Source of the DNA: Isoetes taiwanensis
Lineage: Eukaryota; Streptophyta; Lycopodiopsida; Isoetales; Isoetaceae
Reading direction: 5' to 3'
Length of the DNA stretch: 64,000 nt
Assembly (NCBI GenBank): GCA_021234155.1
Contig: JAJEKV010000071.1
Span: 662,617-726,616 of the forward strand
Positions 30,076-41,199 of the stretch are shown here, piece after piece; positions within the stretch are counted from its first letter, which is position 1, and each line of letters opens with the position of its first letter. Made by a program: the position numbers and the translations under genes. The notes below the pieces were generated by a model that did no database searches, was not told the origin of the DNA, and saw only the letters and a program-made list of their open reading frames with translations.

Positions 30076-32992
30076 AGATGCATAGTGGTATATCTGGCAA
30101 CAGGCTTTCAGTCCAAATAGAGGAATGGTTGCTATGGCTCGTGCATTGACTAGAGGAAAGCAACTTGCCAAGCAATGTGGACGACAAAAGGCTTTGGATC
30201 AGCGCTGCAGGCTGGATGCCCTACATGCAGCATTCGCATCACTAAGAGAACATGTTACAGAACGGGAGCAGCAGGTGCTCCAACAAATTTCCAGGCCAGA
30301 GTAAAATCAGGGTTGGTACGGCTGAAGCAAGTCTTCTTTTGTGTTGTCCGCTAGAAGAAATTATGTTGCAGCCATGACCGACATAGTGACACTCCAGGGA
30401 TAGCTCTTGCAGCATCCAAATGCGATCGGGTGCTTTGTAGCAAATCACTTTTCATTCTTCTTTCAGGAGCGTCCTCTTCCATCAAAGAGTGTGTTTCAGG
30501 AGTTGGTGCTGGCCAAGTATCAACAAAGATCTCACTTGTTCAAAGGAGAGCTTCGAGGCGCCATTGACAAAACAGGATTTGGGAGAGGCATGCTGGTTGT
30601 TAGCTCGAAATAAGTGCCCAGGTTTGGATGGAATATCAGTAGAAGTTTTTCAGCAATTTTGGGAACAGTCGGTTGACTCTGCTTTTCAGGTATATACGAA
30701 CCTTATGGATAGTAGCTCCCGCACCCTTTATTGACTATGGGTTTCATTTCTCGATTTTGAAAGTTAAGGAACCAAGACCATCAATGATTGGAGGCCTATT
30801 ACTTTGTTGTGTACAGTTTAAAAAACAATTGCTAAGCGCTTGGCTGAAAGACTTAAGCAACTAGTCCATACTATTAGCCCTCAACAGTATGGTTTTATTC
30901 TGCATCGGAATATCCTTCATAATGCGGCAGTTGCATTTGAGGGTGTGCATTGGGCATGTAAAATGAGGCAACCTCTGGTTTTCCTTAAACTGGAATTTTC
31001 TAAGGCTTACGATAGTATCGGTTGGAGGTTTGTGAAGAGCATGCTTCAATCATTTGGGTGTGGTTCTAACTTTACGGATACAATCATGAGTCTTCATGTA
31101 TCTGCTAGGGCAACTGTGTGGTGTCAGGGAGAGGCTTCACCAATTTTCTCGCTAGGGCATGGGATTAGGTAGGGCCTCCCTTCTTGTTTACCATTGTAAC
31201 AGGGGCATTATCTCAGCTACTTCAGGATGCCATGGTGTAAGGCCTCTTCAAGGATTATAGTTCCCAGGAGGTATGTCATCAATTTGCAAATGGCACATTC
31301 CTTTTCCTCCATGCAGACGCTGGCAATCTCCAGACAGCCAAGAATATTTTGGACGCATCCTCTATAGCTTCAAGGTGTTTGCTCAACTGGTCAAAGTGTT
31401 TGGAAATGTAAGACTTGGTAGATATTCCATTTGGATTGGATATTTCTGCTCAGGCAGTGTGGATGCAGATATTACAGAATCTTAAGCAGCATCTGAACTA
31501 GTGGAGAGGTAGTAAACCCACTATGGCGAGACAGATTTTAGTGGCCATATCTGTTTTAAGCAGCACACATATACACAGCCTCTTGTATATTGGCTCCGTT
31601 AGTTGTGGTTAAGGAGTTGGATGACACCATTCGAATTGTGTGGAGTGGGAATGAGTAAGGGCCCACAATGAAGGTGTATAGTGGAAGCGTCTGTGGCGTA
31701 AAGGTGCAGGGGGCTTGGGTATGCTTGATGTTTCTTGGCGTACTAAGGTCCTATTGTCCAAGTTTATTTGGCAGTTGTTACATGAGTAGCAATCTCCAGG
31801 GCTAGCTTTGTTGGCACAAATAGCCGAAGGTGTTCTCATCAGATTTGGAAAGCCGGCAATTTAGGTTCAATTGCCGTAGGCCTTTTTTCAGAGATACGTC
31901 CATCTCCACATGATTGCCCTTCTTGAGGGAGCTCTTGAAGGCTTGGAAGGTGGTAGGGTGCTCTTTTCCTTTGATCCAGACAAGTGTATGATCGCTACAT
32001 CTCCTTTTCTATGGGTACCCTTGAACTCCTCCACTGGCCCATCTCCTTTGGCATCATGTCTTCATCCAAGTACTCAACGTCGATGGACTGCAATAGGTAT
32101 CACATCCATTCATGATTGGTATCGGGATGGACAAGTGGTACCTTGGCATATCTTCAGGGAGAGATTTGAACTCCAGCACTGGATGTACATATTTGGGCAA
32201 GAGTAGCTAGTAACATTCCACCATAGTTGTCCTCTCAAATGGATCGTGTTTGGAAGCATCATAGTGGCATTGATGCATCCAACTATGTGGCCTCAACATA
32301 TAAACTTCTTGCTCTTTAGGACACTTTGCCACCCTCAGATAAGTGGCCTTTCAAGTTACCGGGAAGCATATGGACGTCGAAGTGGAAGTGGGTATGGAAT
32401 CCAATACCTTCTGCAAAAATCCACACTCTTCTTTGGCAAATTCTGCATCGAAGCCTCAGAGTAAACGCATGAGTCCACAGTTTAAGCCGTATGTGTTAGA
32501 GACATACCCCTTAAGCAGATTCATGACGAGGAGATTATTGAGCATTAATTTGTCTTATGCAATGAGGTTTGGGAGAGTGGACAACGGTGACTGCTTTGGG
32601 ACTAGAACGCAGTCGTAACATTCTTTTGGGAGTCTTCCCTTGCACTTGGTCAGTTGCCAAGAAGTAGGCTTTCCATTTGCATAGGGCTTGGCTCTTATGG
32701 CTTATTTGGAAAAGACAAAGATCTAAGGTCTTCCGATGTGTAGTGCTTAGTCCTTTCCACTTGATACCAACCCTGAGGTATAAGTTGTGGCAGGCCTATC
32801 AGGTTTCAAGTTCTTCCATCAAGATAAATCATAAGATATGATCATAATGGGCTTTTTATTCATTGACAAAGACATGCGAGGATGCATTGAGTGGAGCCTT
32901 TTGAGATTGGTCTCATTTCATTTTCGTCTCTTAATATATTCTTGAATTGTTTAAAAAAAGAAGAAGAAAAAAAGAGAGATTCATGGTGGCAT
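30076..32992 (+). mobile_element. LINE family 1, copy 2, 5'-truncated
   Basis: Same family as copy 1, plus strand. The 3' end reads TTAATATATTCTTGAATTG then an A-rich run (32951-32976). AGATGCATAGTGGTAT (30076) and AGATTCATGGTGGCAT (32977) could be a decayed 16-bp target duplication (three mismatches). Length about 2.9 kb, so endonuclease and ORF1 are missing. Confidence 0.75.
30100..32640 (+). pseudogene. LINE reverse transcriptase and zinc-binding region, copy 2
   Basis: In order: RCRLDALHAAFASLREHV (linker before RT), LTKQDLGEACWLLARNKCPG and LDGISVEVFQQFWEQSV (RT N-terminal), NDWRPITLL, RLAERLKQLV...QQYGFILHRNI, FLKLEFSKAYDSIGWRF (RT motif A), HGIRQG (motif B), then HQFANGTFLFLHADAGNLQ where the catalytic FADD should be, CSLNWSKC-like text, LFSFDPDKCMIATSPFLW, and the zinc-binding SDKWPFKL ... 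QILHRSLRVNA ... EHxFVLCNE. Frames shift repeatedly (about 30580, 30730, 31170, 31400, 31880, 32210, 32460). It is inactive both by frame breaks and by loss of the catalytic Asp pair. Confidence 0.85.
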
Positions 32993-34873
32993 GCTTTAAA
33001 CAAAACACTTGACACAGTGGTCTACTTTGTATATACCAATTACAGTGGCAAATGTTTTTTTTTTCAAAAAATTTTGTTGAAAAAAAAAAGTTTTAATCAG
33101 AAATAGTTTTTTGGGGCTAGGGTTTTAAAGCTAAGAAAAAAGCCCTTTTGATTTAAATAGAAATTAATGGCTAAAATGAGATTGGACAAGATTGATCGGA
33201 GGGCCAGAAACAGAAGTCCTTTTCATTGAAAAGGCATGAATTGATAGCAGGCGGATGAACGACCATAGCAAGGTAGGCCGACCAGGTTTTGTAGAAGAGC
33301 GGCCATAGTAGGGCAGGCCCACCAATGCAAGTTTTGAAATCTGAAGACCCTGCCAAATCCATAGCAGTAGTGGTCGGATTTGGGCATCCTTGCCATGCTT
33401 GCCCTAAAGTCTGCACAGGTTGCGCCTTCACATATTTTTAGAGGATTTTTGTGAATCAATCGGAGGATTTGTGTTGGTCATGGAATTGTTAGTATGATCG
33501 GATTCAGGAAGGATTGGATTTAGGATTTGTGTTTATTAGAAATGATTGGGACCCTAAACCAGTTTGATTTCTTGAGCTGGATTTAAATGGAGATAATAAA
33601 GGAAGAAGCCATATAGGAGATGCTTGTGTTAGAGTTTTTTTTCTTTTGTTCGGGTGTTGTGGAGTTCCATCTCTATTGTATACTTCCTGCAATAATATTG
33701 ATATTAGTTTTTTACAACAACACACAAGACTTTGAAGTTCTTATTTTGCCATGTTCTCTAGATTTACAAATTGCCAGAATGAAGATCATTCAAAGAAAAG
33801 GTTTTAATATATTCAGACTTGGGCATTGACTTCTATCTTGTGTTCCGCTGATAATGTCGAAACACCCCGAATTCGAGAATCGAGTATACAACAAGAATCC
33901 TCAAGAGACGCTATTGTTACTATCCAGTCCTCGTGGCCGATGGCCCTCGTGGCCGGCAATGCAGTGACATCCATGTAAGATATGAGTTGTGGGTTATCCC
34001 ACCCAATTCTCGCCTTTGTTCTTTTTTTCCATATCTAATTGGTTGAGTGAGTGCGAAGGATTTTTACGTGATTGATTGAGTGATATGAGTTAGGGGGGGG
34101 GAGTTGGGAAGAAAAATGCGAAGAAGCAAGGTCGCGTTATGGCTAACGGGGTATCGGAGCAAGTTCTGGCTATGGCTCCAGCAAGGAGGGAGCCAACCAA
34201 GCCTTAAATTTGAAATGTTCGGTACCATTCTGGGCTCCTAGCAATGCAGAGAAAGAGAAGACTAAATTGTCTTAGACATTCTTAAGAATGGCAAGGGAAA
34301 ATATCTGCCATTCAATAGAAAGGCTTAGGAAGCCCTTCAATAGAATGGCCATGATTATGAAAAATAAAAAATAAAAATTATTGCTTATATTATATATTTT
34401 TCTGTCTATTCTTTATAATTTTATTTGTTATTATTCTTGACCGGAACGAATAACATTTGATATTTGAATTTTTTAACAATCTCCTCTCAACGAATGCATT
34501 TTTTAAAAATTGGCTAATTGGTAAGGCAAATAAATGTGGAAAAAACAATAGAACGATAAGAATTTCTATTTCCTTTTCTTTCCCACCCAATGTTGAGCTT
34601 CTTCGTCTTCATGCAATTTGGTATGCAATCTGATTTGAATCCGATCAATTCAATTAATCAACTTCAAAGCCCACTCAATTCAAAGGAATTTCACGACATT
34701 CATCTCTTGAACAGATTAATTTTTGTTTTTTGAATGGGCAACTCTGTTTTTTTGCATAAAGATTTTCGATTTTGAACGTCAAAATGCATATAACGATTTC
34801 CTTTTTTTCTTGCATTGGCAATGGCAGTATGTGAATGTGAAATATATTAATATTATGATCACTATGAGTTATT
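32993..34873. other. No gene recognised
   Basis: Short frames only. A 9-base G run sits at about 34094. A GCC/GGC-rich spot at 33930-33960 (TCGTGGCCGATGGCCCTCG) is a small local repeat. Confidence 0.45.
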
Positions 34874-34975
34874 TTGGATCTTTTTTTGTGGTTATACTTA
34901 CCAAGACTTAAAATATATTATCCATTGGATCTTTTTTTGTGGTTATACTTACCAAGACTTAAAATATATTATCCA
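34874..34975. repeat. 51-bp tandem duplication
   Basis: TTGGATCTTTTTTTGTGGTT plus ATACTTACCAAGACTTAAAA and ATATATTATCCA occur twice back to back with no mismatch, so the duplication is very recent or slippage-derived. Confidence 0.9.
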
Positions 34976-34989
34976 TAATTTCGATGTTT

Positions 34990-35070
34990 TTTCTTTCTCT
35001 TCATTTGGGTTCATAGGCCAGTTGGTCTCCCTAGACAATAAAAACACATTCTATACTATTCTATTCTTAT
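34990..35070 (+). mobile_element. LINE family 2 tail, plus strand
   Basis: GGGTTCATAGGCCAGTTGGT CTCCCTAGACAATAAAAACA-type end followed by a TTCTATACTATTCTATTC tail. Only the last 80 bp of the element are present. Confidence 0.65.
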
Positions 35071-36733
35071 AATTTTTATAGTTTGAGCTTTAAATGCCCT
35101 TTGAAAAAATATTAGGGTCTCATCCAAATTTAAGGCTTGGAGCCAGCCCTATATGTAAAGGTGCATAAAGACCAAAAAAATTTGAATTTTTTGGTTTTGG
35201 TGTGTTATGGGATTTTTGTTTTATGGATTATAATAAAAGAACATCGATAGGGGCGGAGGGACATTGGGACGATCTCGGCCGTCCATCGGGCGGACAGACA
35301 GACGCCACGGTTTTATAATATAGGATAATAAATGAACATGAAGTATTTGATATTTTGGCATATTTAGTGGTTCAAGTTGCCAATGTTTTTTGATACGAAC
35401 ATCTCCCATAAAACTCTAAAACTAAAAAGCTCAAACATAGTGCAATATGCCCTATATCATATCACGCCATATGCGAAGTAGGCTCTAATTTGCCATACAG
35501 AAGCAATTTTTACATTATGCCCAACTCTAGGTGGATTGTTAATTTATTGCTTCTAGACATCAATATTAATGTACAAGGTTGCCCAACTCTAGGTGGATTG
35601 CAAAAGACATCAACATTAAAGTAAAAGCTTAGTGTGCTATGAAGTTGAAACTTTATAATATAATGACAAAGGGATGGGCTACCAAAAGTCTTTATTTTAC
35701 TCGAGAAGACAATCTTTATTTTACTCAAGAGACTAAATTTTTGCACAATTTAGAAGCTCGGTCAGCGGTTTATTGCTAGGGCAAGACCCCACCTGCAAGC
35801 GAGGAATGGAGTTCCAACCTCCATTCACCTATACATTTATCTTCTAGAGCAAGGGGGGCTAGAAAAAGAATTTGAATGCCAGGGAATAAACGTCAAAAAG
35901 GAAGGACGTCAAAAGGAAGGATGTTATGCTTGATTCTTGTTCAAGAATCATCAAATCGAGTTAGTTTAAATAAAATAATCTACTGCATTTGTCACGATGA
36001 CATATACACTCTAATAATTCGGACCTAATCAAACTATGGGAATCTACCAAGTTCCCATCTACTCTTCCCAAAATTCCTTACACAAGTATCCATGGTATGC
36101 TCTTACAAAATTCCTCTACAAAATATACTACTCTTCCCAAAATTCCTTACAGAAGTATCCATGGTATGCTCTTACAAAATTCCTCTACAAAATCCTACTA
36201 CGAGCATATGATCCAGAGTATAATCCAGCCAGATAGAAAGCAAGGTTCTGCCACGTTTGGTCCGAATCATCGTGTCCGTTTGCAGACGTGGGGGGCCGTA
36301 ACAGGGCAAAAGGGTGTCTCTTCGAAAAACCCATTTCAAATTTGCATGGATATGGCTGAAACGGAGGAGTAATTTGGCCGGTTTAGGGGAAAACTGGAGA
36401 TGGGCGGTGGGCGCCCTCGTCGCCTGTACAGAGTGGGGACCAGTTCCTCATCCACCATACCTTTGGTCCGGCCCAGACGCATTCAAGACATCCTCCGGTG
36501 TATCATTCTTAAATGGCTCATACAACGATTAGCTGCAGCGGCAATACAGCACAAGCGTCGCCTTCCTCGCTGCCTATGATGCTGTTTCACTGCCTAACGC
36601 ATGTATGATCTTCCCCTCCTTTGCCCTCTTTTTTTTCCTGCTTCTTCCATCACAGAATCCTAGGGATTCAGAAACCCTTTAATGAAATGATCTGTTTCCA
36701 TCAAATTAGGAGTTTGGTTTCCCTTCCCCTTTC
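35071..36733. other. Intergenic, with a 69-bp duplication
   Basis: No gene recognised in 35071-36720. A tandem duplication (36060-36128 and 36129-36197) repeats TACTCTTCCCAAAATTCCTT and GTATCCATGGTATGCTCTTA with very few changes. 36240-36720 is GC-richer and TC-rich near its end and may be the old promoter and 5' UTR of the F-box gene. Confidence 0.5.
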
Positions 36734-38001
36734 ATGGATGTCGGCAAAGATTTCGACATCCTCAATACCCTGTTATGCGATGAGCTTGTAGCTGAAATTT
36801 TCAGCCGAATTCATTCTGCTATAGACCGGAAGAATATATGCTTAGTCTGTAAAAGATGGCTTATTATAGAGGCCAGTGCCAGAACAAATTTGGGGATTTC
36901 TATTCCTGCAAACGGCCCTATTGCTTTGCTTCTACACAATTCACGGCCTCCTGAGGAGATATTGCTCTATAACTTCTCTGGTGTTGGATTCAGAAGGGGA
37001 ATATCAAACGCATCATGGCGTTGATATTGTGTTAGATGTAGTTGCTGCTAATTGTCATTCTCTTGAAGAATTGCGTGTTCTGGGAGGTCCTGCTAGTGAT
37101 GTAGGCCTTAGAGCCCTTACAAAAGGCTGTCCTGCCATATCTGTCTTAGAATTAGTGTCTCTAGACCCAAAGCACTTGCCTCTTCTTTCTGAATTTGCTG
37201 CTTTGAGGGAGCTTTCATTAACAAGGTGCCATAATGTTGATGAATATGACTTGTTGGATGTTCCATGTGGAACTCTCCAAGTGCAAAGGCTCGCTTTAGA
37301 AGGCATCAGTGCAAGAAACACAGGCCTGTGGTGGCTATGGCGCAGTTGCTCTAAGCTAACCACACTTGAGTTTTTTGGCTGCCAAGGAATTGGTGACAGT
37401 GATCCTTCAAGTTTGATACAGTGTTTGCAATCTTTGGAGGAGCTTAGATTGCGTAGATGCAGATGTATTGCCAACCAGGTCTTGCTCGTAGCAGCTGAAG
37501 TATGCAGGTGGTGACACTATCAGACTTCATGAAATCATGAAAAGTTGCAAAGGGCTGCAGGTTCTTGAACTGAGACTGCCTCTTGATCCGTTCAATGCAG
37601 ATCTAGGAATTATTGCAGGTGACCTGAAAATCTACAAAGCTTGGATGTATCGGAGAATGATCACTTGGCAGACAGGGAATTGATGGGGATGCGAATTGAT
37701 GGGGATGCTTGCTTCTATCTGTCAAAGGCTGTGCCAACTTAGGCTTAGGAGGTGCAGGAAACTTACAGACAAAGTTATAAAATTTATAGGGCAGAGATGT
37801 CTTGAGTTGCAAAATCTGGTGATTACAAGCTGTGATGGAGTTACTCATGTTGGTGTGCTGCTGCTTCTTAGAGGTTGTCCTAAGTTGAAAAGGATCTGGG
37901 TGGAGAAGGATAAATTAACCCCTGATGTTCAGCAATTAGCATCAGAGAAAAGGGTAATTCTGCCTGGAATTGAGCCAGGTTTTACTGATTTCGACAGGTA
38001 G
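36734..38001 (+). pseudogene. F-box/LRR-repeat protein gene, four frameshifts
   Basis: From ATG 36734 (MDVGKDFDILNTLLCDELV) an F-box (LLCDELVAEIFSRIHSAID plus CLVCKRWLIIEASAR, residues about 12-50) leads into leucine-rich repeats of the cysteine-containing type: LEELRVLGGPASDVGLRALT, LRELSLTRCHNVDEYDLLD, LTTLEFFGCQGIGD, LEELRLRRCRCIANQVLLV, LQVLELRLPLDPFNAD, LRRCRKLTDKVIKFIGQRC, LVITSCDGVTHVG, CPKLKRIWVEKDKLTPD, ending at 38001. Such proteins are substrate receptors of SCF ubiquitin ligases. There are no introns. The frame shifts at about 36990, 37503 and 37620, and at 37679-37710 a 16-bp duplication (GAATTGATGGGGATGC-type, twice) causes the fourth. All other codons are well kept, so the lesions are young or are assembly errors. 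Subfamily not certain. Confidence 0.8.
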
Positions 38002-39888
38002 CATAACCCTGAACATCTGCACAGCCAAATATTTCCTGGCTGATCAGTCATGCTTTCTTAGCATCACTCTGGTGTACAACAAAATTATTTCCTGGTTTAA
38101 GCATAGCGCATCAAGAATATAAAGGTCTTCAGCTCAAGAGGGTGCTTGCTCCATGGATTATAAATAACTAATGTGGATGGTAGTACAGAAGCAAGCTTAC
38201 CATTCCTAGGTACAATATTGTATATAACATTTTCAACACAACCTGTGAGATGAAGCAAAATCACCGTAATATGCAGATTTAATTATCCAGATCTGATTCT
38301 TCCTTGTAATCTAGGTTATGTTCTCTTCGAAAAACAAGTAAGCTTCAACTTGGTGGACCTGGATTTGGTCTATTCTGAAGATCTAAAGGTCAGCAAAGTT
38401 TGGCTACACGAAGGTATGCTCCTCAAGCATAAGGTTAGATGTATAGGAGGGTATATATGTTAAATTAATGTCACACTTTGAACGTTTGTGTTCCGACAAC
38501 TATTATTTACTCTCCCTGTCTTCAATCATGTCGTGGACGTAAAAATCGTATCTATCTGTCGAGGGCAGGCCCTGAGATATAACACGGGCACTCTAAGATG
38601 TGGACCATTGGAACCTTGCGGATCGAGGGGATATGACAAACTCAAAATATAAAATAATGCCATTTTGAGTGTATCACATGCTTATAATGTTTGAAGGCAT
38701 TTAGGCATAGGAACCATGCTTATTCGTTCATTGTGGTCCTAGTCTTCTGATCACTTGCCTTAGTTTGAATAGGTCACTGTAGAGATAGTGTGACATTTCT
38801 TCTTTCGCGATACAAATTTGAAGCCTTTGTTTTGTATTTTTGCTGGTCAAATGGATAGGAAAAGAAATTGTATTGCAACTGAAGGGTATTTGCAGCAGTG
38901 CAAGTAAAATACATACACATCATTTGAAAGACTAGAACTATAGAATTGTCTCATTTTCTGTTATAGAATCTACTTTGCACTTTCCATTGCTGTTGCTTTT
39001 TGCATATTATATACAATTGGAACGTCCAATTTCAATGAAACATGGTTGATTTGCAACTAAAAAAACATAGTTGATTTTCTTCTTGTCAATTACATGGTTG
39101 ATTTCCTTTTTGTTTGCAACTAAAAAAACATAGTTGATTTTCTTCTTGTCAATGGTTATTTATTACAAGAAATGTATCGTGCCGCCGAGAACATCTCTCT
39201 TTCCCAAATGCGTCAAACTTTGTTCCAATTTGAGCAGTGCAAAGAAGCTTCTGATGCTAACAGTTACATCTAAATTAAAGTTTTTTGTGTTAGTTGTTGG
39301 TAATTATGTTAGTTGTTGATGGCATGAGATTGAGAGTCGTTGTCAATTTGTTTATAGAAGGAACCTTTATTGCCTCTAGTGTAGCAAAGCAAGTGCATCA
39401 AGAAAAACGCTTCAAGCTCAAGTTCTAGTGATGCAAGCTACAGAACGTGGAAAGGGATGTATTTCTCCATGTACTGAGATAATCGATGATTGTGTGAGTC
39501 ATTAAAGATGACTTGGCATAGATCCGCATATAGATTGGGAATTGTTTGGTTATCAAATGGTCTATTTTGCCATTGTGAATATTTTGTATTTTATAATTCT
39601 TGCTGCCACGTAGAACTAATCTAAATTTACGTTCTATACTAAGTTATATGCCACTAGGTTTGTCAAAAACAAAAAAGCTCCAATTCAAATGGGTGAAAGT
39701 TGCTCAAGATTATGTGCACTTGCATTAGCATCAAATGTGTCCGTAAGAAAAATGGAGAACTTTTGGTTTCTCCTAATCTTATCATATCTATGGTAGACAC
39801 ATTTTTTGAGATATATTTAAAGTAGATGCATTGATTTGGAGATTGTAGAACTTAAGTTTAATGCCGATAATGGCATGATCATGGTGAG
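38002..39888. other. 3' flank and intergenic, no gene
   Basis: AT-rich, no coding signal recognised. A 51/62-bp imperfect tandem duplication lies at 39040-39153 (ACATGGTTGATTT.. and ACATAGTTGATTTTCTTCTT words). Confidence 0.5.
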
Positions 39889-40378
39889 TGGTAGAATAGA
39901 ATAGAATAGATTTTTTATCGTCCACGGAGACCAATTGGCCTATGGGACCCAAATAAAAAGGGAGCAGCAAGCGTATTACTGTCAGGATTAAAAAACCCCC
40001 GACCCGAAGGGTTTTCAAAGAAAAAACCTTAGTAGTAATAAGTATGCTGGTACGCTGTACAATTATATAGGACAATTCAGTACTGTCTCGGAGGACACAA
40101 CTGAGTCCATGTATCCATAACCTCGGACGTCGTATTCAATAACGCATGCAGCGGCTGGTCAGGCACAACTAACAGAATATGCCGCGCTCGGATATGGGCA
40201 AAGGCTGGACAGATCTGGAGGGCATGACGTTCATCTTCAATGGCGCCCTGGTGGCAACATTGACAAAGCCTATCCTCCCGTGCTTCCTGAGTCCAACGCC
40301 CTGTCTCAATGCGGAGACGATGTGCACCAGTGATGACTTTAAGGTGTGAAACTTCGTAAAGTTGCTAAATTCTATCAT
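39889..40378 (-). mobile_element. LINE family 2, 3' end, minus strand
   Basis: On the minus strand: LKVITGAHRLRIETGRW, EDRLCQCCHQGAIEDERHAL, QICPAFAHIRARHILLVVP, LCPPRQY and stop; then 3' UTR with ACCCTTCGGGTCGGGGGTTT, GGGTCCCATAGGCCAATTGG and TCTCCGTGGACGATAAAAAA, ending in TCTAT repeats (39892-39912). The C..C...IEDE.H....CP.F zinc motif is intact and its frame is open for about 100 codons, the best-preserved copy of this family here. It is 5'-truncated near 40378. Confidence 0.75.
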
Positions 40379-41199
40379 TTTTTAAAATCTGGATTTGATG
40401 GTTTACTAGGATGCGTACGCTAAAGAACTTCATAAAATCGCCAAAATTTGATAATATTGCATCCCAGTTATTGTAAATTTGCCAAATTAATGGACATTTT
40501 ATAGTAAAAACCTCAATTTTATGGTAAAACATCCAATTCTACTAAATTCGTTTCTATAAAAATGTTGGAAAAATAGGAAACAATCGCCACCATTTCTATA
40601 GTTTAGAAGCAACTAGAGGATGATAAAGTCATCACTGATGTGCACCGTGCGAATGGAAGGTATGAGTCTGTGCTTCCTTATGGGTAAATGGGTGTACTGG
40701 TATGGGCCTCTCGTGTGCAGAAGAGGCATGTCATTCAATAGGCAGCTGCTCTAGAACCTAGAAAATGATAAAACTAAATGCATACTTGAGAAATGTTGAT
40801 GGATTGAAAACTCATATCCAAAACTTGGTAAACGCCAGATTATTTGGTGTCGTTTGGGTTTTGTTTGCATCATAGGAAAGGCCCTTAAACATCCTTTACC
40901 ATTCTTATTTACTGCTGTTGGGAAATAAAGGTATATGTACTGGAACTTTATTATTTGTTTATATGTTTTTTGCCATTTGGACTAAAATTTTATTGCTTTC
41001 CCATGTTGCATTAATTGGAAGGAAGATTTGGATATGTTCACTCTCACATGAGCTATGTATCACAAAAAAACATGTCATGTTTAAGACAATTCCATTCCTC
41101 CAACAATCATATACATCAAGACACATTTATATGCGAGAAGTTCTTTTCAGAGCTTGGTTAAACACATAAACACTCAGGAAAGAAGGATCTAACACCCCC
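40379..41199. other. No gene recognised
   Basis: The last 130 bp (41060-41228, TCTTTTCAGAGCTTGGTTAA, ACACATAAACACTCAGGAAA, CACTTGTTTCAAGGAT) have a diverged relative at 48080-48175, flanking the other side of the pyrimidine-rich region. Confidence 0.4.
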
